DNA of 64,000 bases, taken from Sedimentitalea nanhaiensis DSM 24252. Its GTDB lineage: Bacteria > Pseudomonadota > Alphaproteobacteria > Rhodobacterales > Rhodobacteraceae. The stretch lies in NCBI RefSeq assembly GCF_000473225.1, contig NZ_KI421509.1, forward strand, positions 190,362 through 254,361, in the 5' to 3' direction. The notes under the pieces were generated by a model. That model ran no database searches, was not told where the DNA came from, and saw only the letters and a list, made by a program, of their open reading frames with translations. The position numbers were made by a program, and so were the translations under genes. Below, one piece after another: positions 17,215-26,079 of this stretch (within the stretch, counting starts at the first letter, position 1; the number at the start of each line of letters is the position of its first letter).

Positions 17215-17667
17215 ATGCCAAACCATTCAGAAACCCGTCCGCTGCCCTATACGGCCCGGCAGATGTACGATCTGGTGGCCGATGTCGCCGAATATCCGAA
17301 ATTTCTGCCCTGGTGCGCCGCCGCCCGGGTGCGCAAGCTGACCCCGATGGGGGCGGCGCAATTGATGGAAGCGGATCTGGTGATCAGCTTCAAGGTGTTT
17401 CGCGAACGCTTTGGCAGCCGGGTGATGCTGTGGCCCGAGACCCGCAGGATCGACACCGAATATATCGACGGCCCGTTCAAATACATGAAATCGAACTGGG
17501 CCTTCAACGATACCCCGACGGGCTGTGACGTGTCGTTCGACGTCGATTTCGAATTCAAGAACGCGATCCTGCAAAAGATCATCGGCCTGGTCTTTAACGA
17601 GGCGATGCAACACATCGTGCGCGCTTTCGAGGCGCGGGCAAAGGAACTCTACGGCCCTGGGGCTTGA
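17215..17667 (+). CDS. COQ10/RatA-like START-domain protein
   Basis: A 150-residue protein of the polyketide cyclase/START-like family that includes COQ10 and RatA. The segment [18 protein letters not shown] near residue 17 is diagnostic, and the FERFGSRV and [12 protein letters not shown] regions follow the fold. In alphaproteobacteria it is usually treated as a ubiquinone-binding or chaperone protein; the RatA toxin annotation for such proteins is doubtful. No clear ribosome site precedes the ATG. It is upstream of the YARHG gene by 31 bp. Confidence 0.88.
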   Translation: MPNHSETRPLPYTARQMYDLVADVAEYPKFLPWCAAARVRKLTPMGAAQLMEADLVISFKVFRERFGSRVMLWPETRRIDTEYIDGPFKYMKSNWAFNDTPTGCDVSFDVDFEFKNAILQKIIGLVFNEAMQHIVRAFEARAKELYGPGA

Positions 17668-17698
17668 CCCGGATCCCGGCGCTGCGCAATCTGCCAGC

Positions 17699-18259
17699 AT
17701 GCGTTGGATCCAGGTTGCCCTCATGCTTGTCCCCGTCACTCCGGTCCTTGCGGACGGTGCCTGCGACGACCTGTGGATGACGCGCAATCACGTCATGGAT
17801 CGGGCGGGGTATTGCTTTGGTAGCGTCCTGGGGCAAACCGTCTTCGACAACAGCGACTGTACCGGGCGGCAGGTCGAACTGTCGCCCAGTGAAACCGACA
17901 TAGTACAGAAGGTGCAGGCGCTCGAAGCCCGGATCGGGTGTCGGGTCGATACCAACCGGACCTGGCTGGATCTGCCCGACATCAATTTCCGCAAGGTGCT
18001 GACCAGCCTGCCGGTATTGGATGAATTGCCCGGCAAATGCATCGGCTGGTCCGGTCCTGAAACGCCATTGTACGCCGGACATCAGGAACCTTTTCAGGTG
18101 ATCGGTAAAATCATGCCGGGCGATGATGTGGGGTACAATCATCTCAGTGTCGCGGATTGGACGTATGTGACAACCCATGTGCCTTACGGCGAAGCGATGA
18201 AAAGCGCCGGATGGGTCTACGCTCCGAACGGGTCGTCCTGCACCGATTTCATTCCCTGA
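17699..18259 (+). CDS. Secreted YARHG-domain protein
   Basis: A 186-residue protein from the ATG at 17699. It has a signal peptide (MRWIQVALMLVPVTPVLA) and then a YARHG-like domain, ACDDLWMTRNHVMDRAGYCF, in the mature N-terminus. Six or more cysteines suggest disulfides in the periplasm. YARHG is a domain of unknown function in extracellular proteins. The ORF reading further upstream is a shadow of the COQ10-like gene. It may be co-transcribed with that gene. Confidence 0.75.
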   Translation: MRWIQVALMLVPVTPVLADGACDDLWMTRNHVMDRAGYCFGSVLGQTVFDNSDCTGRQVELSPSETDIVQKVQALEARIGCRVDTNRTWLDLPDINFRKVLTSLPVLDELPGKCIGWSGPETPLYAGHQEPFQVIGKIMPGDDVGYNHLSVADWTYVTTHVPYGEAMKSAGWVYAPNGSSCTDFIP

Positions 18260-18303
18260 GTTTTGGCCTTTATGGGCAAGCCCATCCGACATATCTTGCG
18301 CCC

Positions 18304-19605
18304 ATGAGCAGTTCATTGACTTCGACATTGGCCGACTTCGCAACGGCCCCGGTTGCCGCAACCTTAGATGCGCGGCTGATCACCTGCCTCTCGGCGCTCG
18401 ATTGGCTGGCTGTGGGGCGCGCCGGAGCCGATGAAACCGTGTCGCGAATCGTCCGTGACCTGGCGCTGGGCGAAAGCGGGGCAGGGCAGGCGCAACTGTT
18501 CGGCAGCGATGTTGCGGTTCCGGCGCGCGCCGCCGCGCTTGTGAACGGCACAACCAGCCATGCGCTGGACTATGACGATACGCATTTTGCCCATATCGGC
18601 CACCCTTCGGTCGCGGTGTTTCCGGCGGCTCTGGCCGTGGGCGAGGCGCGCGAAACGCCGCTGGTGGATGTGCTCGAAGCGGCCCTGGTCGGGATGGAAC
18701 TGTCGATCCGCATCGGTCTGTGGCTGGGCCGCGGCCATTATCAGGCCGGGTTTCACCAGACGGCCACATCCGGGGCTTTTGGCGCGGCGGCGGCGGCCGG
18801 GCGTATTCTGGGGCTGGACGCAACGGCGATGGGCCACGCGCTGGGGCTGACGGCCACACGCGCGGCGGGGCTCAAGGCGCAATTCGGCACCATGGGCAAA
18901 CCCTATAACGCCGGCCTGGCCGCCAGCGCCGGGGTCGAGGTTGCGCGCCTCATCGACGGGGGGCTGACCGCCAATCCCGATGCCATCGAGGGTGCGTTCG
19001 GATTTGGCGCCACCCATCACGGCGAGAACGCAACCGATCCTGCACTGGACGGCCTGGGTGAAACCTGGCTCTTCGAACAGGTCAGCCACAAGTTCCACGC
19101 CTGTTGCCACGGGCTGCATGCCGCCCTTGAAGCGGCGCGCACGCTGGACATTGCCGCACCGGAGATCGCCGAAATCGTCGTGCGCACCCATCCCCGCTGG
19201 ATGAGCGTGTGCAATCAGCCAGCGCCCGAAACAGGCCTGGGGGCCAAGTTCAGCTATGCCACCGTGCTGGCGATGCGCGCGGTCGGCTACGATACGGCGA
19301 AATTGAACAGCTATGACGATGCCGTCTGCGCCGATCCGCGTGTTCAGGACATTCGCAACCGCGTTCTGGTTCAGGCCGACGCGACGCTGACCGAGACCCA
19401 GGCGGCGGTGACCGTCTTGCGCCGCGACGGTGTGCGGCGCGAGGCGGCACATGACCTGCTCGCCCCGATGCGGCGGGCCGAACGCGAAGACCGGGTGCGC
19501 GCCAAGGCGGCGTCGCTGATCGGTCCGGACCTTGCCGCGCGGGCCTGGGAGATGTTGCGCCAGGGCGGCAGCGCCATGGGTTTTGCCGCCCTGATGCACG
19601 ATTGA
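18304..19605 (+). CDS. MmgE/PrpD family protein
   Basis: A 433-residue protein with the MmgE/PrpD fold of 2-methylcitrate dehydratase and related aconitate-decarboxylase-like enzymes. Typical segments are NGTTSHALDYDDTH near residue 81, the HPSVAVFPAALA stretch and the C-terminal all-helical region with GSAMGFAALM. No prpB or prpC gene adjoins it, so the propionate pathway role is unsupported, and many members have other or unknown substrates. The ATG at 18304 is preceded by only a weak ribosome site. Confidence 0.88.
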   Translation: MSSSLTSTLADFATAPVAATLDARLITCLSALDWLAVGRAGADETVSRIVRDLALGESGAGQAQLFGSDVAVPARAAALVNGTTSHALDYDDTHFAHIGHPSVAVFPAALAVGEARETPLVDVLEAALVGMELSIRIGLWLGRGHYQAGFHQTATSGAFGAAAAAGRILGLDATAMGHALGLTATRAAGLKAQFGTMGKPYNAGLAASAGVEVARLIDGGLTANPDAIEGAFGFGATHHGENATDPALDGLGETWLFEQVSHKFHACCHGLHAALEAARTLDIAAPEIAEIVVRTHPRWMSVCNQPAPETGLGAKFSYATVLAMRAVGYDTAKLNSYDDAVCADPRVQDIRNRVLVQADATLTETQAAVTVLRRDGVRREAAHDLLAPMRRAEREDRVRAKAASLIGPDLAARAWEMLRQGGSAMGFAALMHD

Positions 19606-19617
19606 CCGCGCCACCTG

Positions 19618-20105
19618 TCAGCGGCTGAACTCATAGGCGCGCTCACCATGCGCACTGAGGTCCAGACCATCGCTTTGGCTTTCTGCATCGACACGCAACG
19701 GGGTGATGACACCGACGAGCTCGACCAAGACAACCGTCACCACCGTGGTGAACAGGCCGACGATGGCCAGGTGCCCGCGCCGAATACCGCGATCATGAGT
19801 GTACCAAAGATCCCACCCGCCCCGTGAACCGCAAAGACGTCAAGCGTGTCGTCGATCCTCAGCACATTGCGTACCAGATTTACCGCTTCCTGGCACAGCA
19901 CCCCGGCGACGGCACCGATGACCAGGGCCTCGACGGGGCCGACAAATCCCGATGCCGGGGTGATCGAGGCCAGCCCGGCGATGGTGCCGGTAACGATGCC
20001 GACCAGCCCGCCATAAAACAGCGCCAGCCCCGGCAAGGTCATGAACAGGACCAACGCCGTGGCCACAATGATCCAGGCTGTATCGGCTGCATTCGCAGGT
20101 ATTTC
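19618..20105 (-). pseudogene. Ammonium transporter (amtB) remnant
   Basis: The minus strand encodes pieces of an Amt/MEP transporter but no intact gene. First comes ANAADTAWIIVATALVLF and ALFYGGLV, the early helices. The sequence then jumps to AGLASITPASGFVGP and VFAVHGAGGIFGTLM, the late helices with the second pore histidine. After a frameshift near 19745-19775 it ends TPLRVDAESQSDGLDLSAHGERAYEF and a stop at 19618, the characteristic Amt C-terminus. The signal sequence and about half the membrane helices, including the first pore histidine region, are missing. The longest open piece is 109 codons (19737-20066). It should be non-functional. Confidence 0.88.
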
Positions 20106-20228
20106 CCCTTCGCGGTTTGCTACCGGGGGTTAAGGCCGACAGCAGGCGGGGAAAAGTGGCAAGCCCGCCTGGGCGGCGCAAAAAACGGGCAATTGCGCAA
20201 CCGCGGAAAAAGGGGGCAGCCAAAAGGG

Positions 20229-20720
20229 TCAGGTGCCCAATTTCCGTTCGATCAGGGAAATGCCCCGCTCCAGCAACGCCAATGCATGGTCGCGGGCCGC
20301 CGCACGCACCTGTGCCCGTCCCGGTGCGCCGAACTCGATGGTCTCAACCCGGGTTGGGTTGCCCTGCACCGCAAGACCGAAACAGACCCGTCCCTCGGGC
20401 TTGAATTCAGAGCCGCCCGGTCCGGCGATCCCGGTGATCGACACCGCAACCTGTACCGGCGCACGGTGCAGCGCCCCTTCGGCCATCTCGCGCGCCACGT
20501 CTTCGCTGACTGCGCCAACCGCCTGCAGGGTGTCGGCCCGTACACCCAGAAGATCCTGTTTGGCCGCGTTGGAATAGGTGACAAACCCGCGATCCACCAC
20601 GTCCGAGGATCCGGCCACGTCGGTCAGCGCCGCGGCGACCATACCCCCGGTACAGCTTTCGGCGGTGGCGATGCGCACACCGGCGCGACGGGCGCGCTCC
20701 AGGAGGGCGGCAACCGTCAC
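20229..20720 (-). CDS. pncC: CinA C-terminal family protein / nicotinamide-nucleotide amidohydrolase
   Basis: A 163-residue stand-alone CinA C-terminal domain that in characterised bacteria deamidates nicotinamide mononucleotide in NAD recycling. The catalytic motif TAESCTGG lies at residues 19-26 and the SITGIAGPGG segment near 94. The upstream pgpA gene overlaps it by 4 nt. It is the last gene of ispD-ispF-pgpA-pncC, an order I recall from Rhodobacteraceae. Confidence 0.92.
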   Translation of the reverse strand: MTVAALLERARRAGVRIATAESCTGGMVAAALTDVAGSSDVVDRGFVTYSNAAKQDLLGVRADTLQAVGAVSEDVAREMAEGALHRAPVQVAVSITGIAGPGGSEFKPEGRVCFGLAVQGNPTRVETIEFGAPGRAQVRAAARDHALALLERGISLIERKLGT

Positions 20721-21217
20721 AGCCCCATCACCCCATGCGCCAGCCCGGCCAGCACGATCACCCCGATGGCGGCAAATACCCCCGCAATCACGTCATCCAG
20801 CATCACGCCCATGGCGTCGTCGCGCCGGTCCGCCCAGCCCACCAGCCAGGGCTTGGTGATGTCAAACAGCCGAAACAGCACAAAGGCCGCGATCCAGCCC
20901 GGCCACAGCCGGGCGATGTCCAGATCCATGTTCCAGGCTGCGTAGCTCAGCGGCAGCAGCGCGATCAGCTGGCCTGCAACCTCGTCGATGACAATCTCCG
21001 ACGGGTCGTGGTCCTGTGCGCCCTTGGTCATCACGCGTGTGGCCCACAGCCCTTTCAGAAAGGTTGCGACGACCGCGATCAGCATCAGCGGAAAGCCCCC
21101 GATCACATGGATAACCCAGCCCAGCGGCAGGGCGGCCAGCGATCCCCATGTGCCCGGAGCCGGACGCAGATAGCCGACCCCGCCAACCGTGGCGATCAGT
21201 TGCGCCAGCCGTTTCAT
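20717..21217 (-). CDS. pgpA: Phosphatidylglycerophosphatase A
   Basis: Dephosphorylates phosphatidylglycerophosphate to phosphatidylglycerol at the inner membrane. The 166-residue protein has the PgpA signature (PGTWGS near residue 21, [10 protein letters not shown] near 73) and a C-terminal region with [14 protein letters not shown]. Several hydrophobic segments make it a membrane protein. The ATG at 21217 overlaps the ispF stop by 4 nt; the longer ORF in this frame is a shadow of ispF. It is part of the ispD-ispF-pgpA-pncC operon. Confidence 0.94.
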   Translation of the reverse strand: MKRLAQLIATVGGVGYLRPAPGTWGSLAALPLGWVIHVIGGFPLMLIAVVATFLKGLWATRVMTKGAQDHDPSEIVIDEVAGQLIALLPLSYAAWNMDLDIARLWPGWIAAFVLFRLFDITKPWLVGWADRRDDAMGVMLDDVIAGVFAAIGVIVLAGLAHGVMGL

Positions 21218-21693
21218 GCCGCCACCAGCGTCGCGGTGGCAATCGCCGCAATGCCTTCGCCGCGCCCGGTGAACCCCAACCGCTCCGAGGTGGTCGCCTT
21301 GACTGACACCCGGTCGATGTCCAGCCCGGTGATTTCGGACAGCCGTGAGCGCATCGCCGGGGCATGCGGACCAATCTTGGGCTGTTCGCAGATCAGGGTG
21401 ATGTCGGCATTGTTGAGCGCAAACCCCATCTCCGCCGCCAGATCGACGGCATGGCGCAGAAAGATGTCGCTGGCGGCGCCTTTCCATTGCGCGTCGCCGG
21501 GCGGAAAGTGCTGACCGATATCTCCCCGCGCCAGCGCGCCATAAATCGCATCGGTCAGCGCGTGCATGCCGACATCCGCATCGGAATGCCCGACCAGCCC
21601 CTGATCGTGTGGGACTTCGATGCCGCACAGCACCACGCAATCCCCTCGGCCAAAGCGATGCACGTCAAATCCGTTGCCCAGCCTAATGTCCAT
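21214..21693 (-). CDS. ispF: 2-C-methyl-D-erythritol 2,4-cyclodiphosphate synthase
   Basis: Fifth enzyme of the MEP isoprenoid pathway. The 159-residue length is normal. Zinc ligands are in GFDVHRF (D10, H12) and the GHSDADV segment, and the C-terminal [19 protein letters not shown] contains the substrate-binding signature. Its first codons overlap the end of ispD by 11 nt, and it overlaps pgpA by 4 nt, so translation is probably coupled. Here ispD and ispF are separate genes, not the fused form found in some alphaproteobacteria. Confidence 0.96.
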   Translation of the reverse strand: MDIRLGNGFDVHRFGRGDCVVLCGIEVPHDQGLVGHSDADVGMHALTDAIYGALARGDIGQHFPPGDAQWKGAASDIFLRHAVDLAAEMGFALNNADITLICEQPKIGPHAPAMRSRLSEITGLDIDRVSVKATTSERLGFTGRGEGIAAIATATLVAA

Positions 21694-22351
21694 CGCGATC
21701 CCTCAATATGCGTTCGGCCCGGGCAAAGTCGCCGGGCAGGGTGATTTTCAGATTGTCCTCATCGCCGGGCACGATGACAACCGTCATCCCGGTGGCACGC
21801 GCCACTTCGACATCGTCGGCTGCCCCGCCCGGATGTGCCGCATGGGCGGCGCGAATGGCGGCCAAATGAAACCCCTGCGGTGTCTGGGCGCGAAACAATC
21901 CATCGCGCTCGCGCGTGCCGGTGACCACGTCATCGGCCCCGGTCCAAAGCGCATCGGTGACCGCAAGCGCCGGGGCCGCGCCCGGTGCGCCGTCCAAGGC
22001 GTCGATGACCGCTTCGATCACCGCCTGAGACACACAGGGGCGCGCCACATCATGGATCAGAACACGGCTGGTGCCGGTGCCTGTCAGCGCCTCCAACCCG
22101 TTGCGCACCGATTGGGCGCGATCATGGCCGCCCTGGGCCACAAGGCATCCCTGTGCGGAAAATGCCACGCCCCGGCCCATATCGTCGGGATGCAGCACCA
22201 CCACGATCCGTGCGATCCTTGGGCTGCGTTCAAAGGCCCGCACGGTGTGTCCGGCCACTGTATCCCCGGCCAGGGTGCGCCATTGCTTGGGGCTGACTCC
22301 CCCGGCACGTGTCCCGCGCCCGGCAGCGACGATAAGGGCGGCGATGGTCAT
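21683..22351 (-). CDS. ispD: 2-C-methyl-D-erythritol 4-phosphate cytidylyltransferase
   Basis: Transfers CMP to methylerythritol phosphate in the MEP pathway. The 222-residue protein starts with the nucleotidyltransferase motif [13 protein letters not shown] and has the active-site segments [17 protein letters not shown] near residue 101 and [10 protein letters not shown]. It leads a minus-strand operon with ispF, pgpA and pncC. The start is divergent from dusB, 188 bp away. Confidence 0.95.
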   Translation of the reverse strand: MTIAALIVAAGRGTRAGGVSPKQWRTLAGDTVAGHTVRAFERSPRIARIVVVLHPDDMGRGVAFSAQGCLVAQGGHDRAQSVRNGLEALTGTGTSRVLIHDVARPCVSQAVIEAVIDALDGAPGAAPALAVTDALWTGADDVVTGTRERDGLFRAQTPQGFHLAAIRAAHAAHPGGAADDVEVARATGMTVVIVPGDEDNLKITLPGDFARAERILRDRDGH

Positions 22352-22539
22352 CGGGGTTCATTTCCTGAGGGTGAATCAGGCCATGTGTTTAGGACGTGAT
22401 GCCGGGTGAGGCAATCGCCCCCGCACGAATGCCTAAAAAATAGGCAGATGCACTTTTGCAGGGCGTTTGTGCCGGGGTTCCGATTGTGCGCCGATGCCGA
22501 TCCGGCTAAACCGCAGGCATTCGCACAAGGTTCGCTCAC

Positions 22540-23523
22540 TTGATCCCACAGTTACACCATAGCTCGCAAACGCCGCCCGTGCTCTTGGCCCCGATGGCCG
22601 GAATCACCGACCGCCCGTTCCGCGATCTGGTCCTGCGCTTTGGCGCCGGTCTGGTGGTCAGCGAGATGGTCGCCAGCCAGGAAATGGTCCAGGCCAAGCC
22701 CGGCGTGCGCGAACGCGCCGAACTCGGCGCCGATGTGGCCAATACCGCCGTGCAACTTGCCGGACGCGAGGCGCATTGGATGGCCGAGGCCGCGCGGCAG
22801 GTCGCCGACCGGGGGGCCGCGATCATCGATATCAACATGGGCTGTCCGGCCAAAAGGGTGACCAATGGCTATTCCGGCTCGGCGCTGTTGAAAACACCCG
22901 ACCACGCGCTGCGGCTGATCCAGGCGGTGGTGGAGGCGGTGGATGTGCCGGTGACGCTGAAAACCCGGCTGGGATGGGACCGCGATTGCCTGAACGCCGC
23001 CGATGTGGCCCGCCGTGCCCAAGACGCCGGGGTGCGCATGGTCACGATCCACGGGCGCACCCGCTGCCAGTTCTACAAGGGCAGCGCTGACTGGGCCGCG
23101 ATTGCCGCGATCAAGGACGCGGTGACGATACCGGTGATCGCCAACGGTGACATTGTTGACACCACCACCGCGCGCACTGCGCTGACGCAATCGGGGGCGG
23201 ACGGGGTGATGGTCGGCCGTGGGGCTCAGGGTATGCCCTGGAGGCTGGCGCAGATCGCCCACGGCCTCTGGGGCAGCCCCGCGCCGACGATACCGCAAGG
23301 CACAGATCTGGCGGATCTGGTCGCGGACCACTATCAGTCCATGCTGTCATTCTATGGCACCGATCTCGGGCTGCGCGTCGCACGCAAACATCTGGGCTGG
23401 TACATGGATCACGTCGGCACAGAGCCGGGGTTGCGCCGTCAGGTCCTGACCGCCCGCGATCCGGCGCAGGTGCTGCTGCTGTTGCCCCGTGCCCTCATGC
23501 CGCCTGCGCGGGCCGCCGCATGA
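22540..23523 (+). CDS. dusB: tRNA-dihydrouridine synthase B (NifR3)
   Basis: Reduces uridines to dihydrouridine in the tRNA D-loop using FMN and NADPH. The 327-residue protein has LLAPMAGITDRPFR near residue 15, NMGCPAKRVTNGYSGSALL (FMN/active site, catalytic cysteine) near 99, and GRTRCQFYKG near 172. The predicted start is TTG at 22540 with AAGG 9 nt upstream; no nearby ATG fits. The gene is the classical nifR3 leader of the ntrBC operon in Rhodobacter; its stop overlaps the ntrB start (ATGA). Confidence 0.94.
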   Translation: MIPQLHHSSQTPPVLLAPMAGITDRPFRDLVLRFGAGLVVSEMVASQEMVQAKPGVRERAELGADVANTAVQLAGREAHWMAEAARQVADRGAAIIDINMGCPAKRVTNGYSGSALLKTPDHALRLIQAVVEAVDVPVTLKTRLGWDRDCLNAADVARRAQDAGVRMVTIHGRTRCQFYKGSADWAAIAAIKDAVTIPVIANGDIVDTTTARTALTQSGADGVMVGRGAQGMPWRLAQIAHGLWGSPAPTIPQGTDLADLVADHYQSMLSFYGTDLGLRVARKHLGWYMDHVGTEPGLRRQVLTARDPAQVLLLLPRALMPPARAAA

Positions 23524-24602
23524 CCGCTGACTCCGCTATCTGGGCCTCGTTGCCGGTGCCTGCCTTTCTCATCGACGCACAGGACAGGATCGTCGACACC
23601 AATTCGGCGGGCGAAGGCTTTTTGAATGCTTCGGCACGGTCGGTGCAAGGCAGCCCGGTCTGGGACCAGATCGCCATCGACGCCCCGATCGAAGAGGCGT
23701 TTTCCCGGGCCCGCGCCAATGGAACGCCGCTGTTTGTCAACGACATCGATGCGGGGTCGGGCAGCCGTCCGCCGCTGCAATGCAACCTGCAGATCGCGCC
23801 CCTGCTGGACAGTCCGGGCAGCATGATCCTGCTGGTGTCGCCACGTGAGCTGGCCGGGCGCATGACCCAAAGCCATTCGGTCAAATCCGCTGCCCAATCC
23901 GCCATTGGCATGGCCGAGATGCTGGCGCATGAAATCAAGAACCCATTGGCAGGTATCACGGGGGCGGCGCAATTGCTCAGCATGAACCTGCCGCCCGATG
24001 ACCTGGAACTGACAGATCTGATCGTTGCCGAAAGCCGGCGCATCGTGAAACTGCTCGAACAGGTCGAGCAGTTCGGCAATCTCAGCCCGCCCGATCTGCG
24101 TTCGGTCAACCTGCACGACGTTCTGGACCGCGCCCGGCGCTCGGCGCTGCTGGGATTCGGCGCGCATATGAAGATCGTTGAGGATTACGATCCATCGCTG
24201 CCGATGGCGCTGGGCGATCCCGATCAGCTGTTGCAGGTGGTGTTGAACCTGCTGCGCAATGCCTCCGAGGCCGCCGATCCCGGTGGCGGCACCATCCGCA
24301 TGCACAGCTATTACGAACATTCCTTTCGCCTGCGCCGCTCCGACGGCTCTGGCCAGTGCCTGCCCTTGCAGGTCGAAATCATCGACGACGGCCCCGGTCT
24401 GCCCGACAAGATCCGCGACGACGTGTTCGACCCGTTTGTGTCGGGCCGCGAAAACGGCACCGGGCTGGGGCTGGCGCTGGTCAGCAAGATCGTCTCGGAC
24501 CACGGCGGCTGGATCTCGGTCACCTCGGTGCCGGGGCGCACCGTCTTTCGCCTGTCCCTGCCGCGGGCACCGCATGTCGCTGAACACGAGGAGAGGTCCT
24601 GA
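23520..24602 (+). CDS. ntrB: Nitrogen regulation sensor kinase NtrB
   Basis: A cytoplasmic PAS-containing histidine kinase/phosphatase that signals nitrogen status to NtrC under control of PII proteins. The PAS region is at residues 8-110, the phosphoacceptor H137 in AHEIKNPL, the N-box asparagine near 247 (NLLRNASEA), the G1 box DDGPGLP near 289 and the G2 box GTGLGLAL near 313. The 360-residue length is normal. It overlaps dusB by 4 nt and ends 1 nt before the ntrC ATG. Confidence 0.96.
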   Translation: MTADSAIWASLPVPAFLIDAQDRIVDTNSAGEGFLNASARSVQGSPVWDQIAIDAPIEEAFSRARANGTPLFVNDIDAGSGSRPPLQCNLQIAPLLDSPGSMILLVSPRELAGRMTQSHSVKSAAQSAIGMAEMLAHEIKNPLAGITGAAQLLSMNLPPDDLELTDLIVAESRRIVKLLEQVEQFGNLSPPDLRSVNLHDVLDRARRSALLGFGAHMKIVEDYDPSLPMALGDPDQLLQVVLNLLRNASEAADPGGGTIRMHSYYEHSFRLRRSDGSGQCLPLQVEIIDDGPGLPDKIRDDVFDPFVSGRENGTGLGLALVSKIVSDHGGWISVTSVPGRTVFRLSLPRAPHVAEHEERS

Positions 24603-25969
24603 TGGATGGAACCGTTCTGGTTGCCGATGACGACCGCACGATCCGCACCGTGCTGACCCAGGCGCTGACCCGCGCCGGCTGCCGGGTTCACGCCACCAGC
24701 TCGCTGACCACGCTGATGCGCTGGGTGGGCGAGGGCAAGGGCGACGTGGTGATCAGCGACGTGATGATGCCGGACGGCAACGGGCTGGAAATGCTGCCGC
24801 GTATCGCCCAGGATCGTCCGGACCTGCCGGTGATCGTGATCTCGGCGCAGAACACCATCATGACCGCGATCCAGGCCGCCGAGGCCGAGGCCTATGATTA
24901 CCTGCCCAAGCCGTTCGATCTGCCCGACCTGATGAAACGCACGGCGCGGGCGCTGGACCTGAAACGCCGTACCCCCGCCAGCAATGACACCGAACGGGCC
25001 GAGCGCCCCGACGATCTGCCGCTGGTCGGGCGCACCCCCGTGATGCAGGCGCTGTACCGGTTGGTGGCCAAGGTGATGAACACCGATCTGCCGGTGCTGA
25101 TTTCGGGCGAAAGCGGCACCGGCAAGTCGCTGATCGCGCGGGCGATCCACGACTTTTCCGATCGGCGCACCTTGCCCTTTGTCACCGCCGGCGCGGCGGA
25201 TTTGCAGGAACTGGAAGGCCCGGCGCGGGTGCTGGCGCGGGTCAGGGGCGGCACCATCCTGATCGACGAGATCGCCGATCTGGACGACGAGATTCAGGCC
25301 CGCATCGTGCGGATGATGGATGCGCCGGGCGATCATGGGCCGCGTTTCATGGCCACGGGGCAGGGCGATCTGGCCGCCGCGATGGAGCAGGGGCGCGTGC
25401 GTCAGGATCTGTATTTCCGTCTCAGCGGCGCGTCGCTGCACCTGCCGGCGCTGCGTGAACGGGTCGATGACGTGTTGCTATTGGCCGATCATTTCCTGAC
25501 CCGTTGCGAACGCGACGGCGGCCCCAAACGCTGGCTCGGCACCGAGGCAAAGACGCTGTTTCGCGCGTACAGCTGGCCCGGCAACGTCCGCCAGCTGGAA
25601 AATGTGATTCGCCGTCTGGTGCTGACCAGCCGCGCCGACGAGATCACCCGCCCCGAGGTCGAGGTGGTGCTGGGCAACCAGCCCGAGGTAGAGCCGGTGC
25701 TGGGCGGAGGCGAAGCCGAGAAACTGTCCGGGTCGGTGGCGCGCCACCTGCGGCGCTATTTCGACCTGCACGGAAATATGCTGCCGCCACCTGGGCTTTA
25801 CGCCAGAATCCTGCGTGAGGTTGAGATGCCTTTGATCGAAATCGCCTTAGAGGCGACCGGCGGAAATCAGGCCAAATGCGCTGATCTGCTCGGCATCAAC
25901 CGCAATACCCTTCGCAAGAAAATCACCGATCTCGATATAGAGGTGACACGGCGCCGTAAGTTGATGTAA
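24602..25969 (+). CDS. ntrC: Nitrogen regulator NtrC without GAFTGA motif
   Basis: Response regulator of nitrogen assimilation. The receiver has D53 as phosphoacceptor with D9, D10 and K103. The AAA+ domain has Walker A GESGTGKS (169-176) and Walker [10 protein letters not shown] (218-226), and the Fis-type helix-turn-helix lies at about 415-441. The stretch between Walker A and B is short, and the sigma-54-contacting GAFTGA loop is absent: [18 protein letters not shown] takes its place. R. capsulatus NtrC is established to lack GAFTGA and to activate sigma-70 promoters; this protein should work the same way. The preceding gene is ntrB. Confidence 0.96.
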   Translation: MDGTVLVADDDRTIRTVLTQALTRAGCRVHATSSLTTLMRWVGEGKGDVVISDVMMPDGNGLEMLPRIAQDRPDLPVIVISAQNTIMTAIQAAEAEAYDYLPKPFDLPDLMKRTARALDLKRRTPASNDTERAERPDDLPLVGRTPVMQALYRLVAKVMNTDLPVLISGESGTGKSLIARAIHDFSDRRTLPFVTAGAADLQELEGPARVLARVRGGTILIDEIADLDDEIQARIVRMMDAPGDHGPRFMATGQGDLAAAMEQGRVRQDLYFRLSGASLHLPALRERVDDVLLLADHFLTRCERDGGPKRWLGTEAKTLFRAYSWPGNVRQLENVIRRLVLTSRADEITRPEVEVVLGNQPEVEPVLGGGEAEKLSGSVARHLRRYFDLHGNMLPPPGLYARILREVEMPLIEIALEATGGNQAKCADLLGINRNTLRKKITDLDIEVTRRRKLM

Positions 25970-26044
25970 AAAGGCCACAGAAGCGTGGCAAGCGGGCGCC
26001 AACTGATATAGGTGCTCGGATCAGACCACGACATCTGGCGGTAA

Positions 26045-26058
26045 GCCGCGTAAGCGGC
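26045..26058 (+). promoter_or_regulatory. Hairpin just upstream of ntrY
   Basis: GCCGC-GTAA-GCGGC is a 5-bp inverted repeat with a tetraloop, 21 nt before the GTG start of ntrY. A second short hairpin, GCCAC/GTGGC at 25974-25989, follows the ntrC stop by 4 nt without a T run. Together they mark the 110-bp ntrC-ntrY spacer as a possible processing or attenuation region. This is only a structural guess. Confidence 0.3.
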
Positions 26059-26079
26059 ACATCAACTACGAGGGCAACC

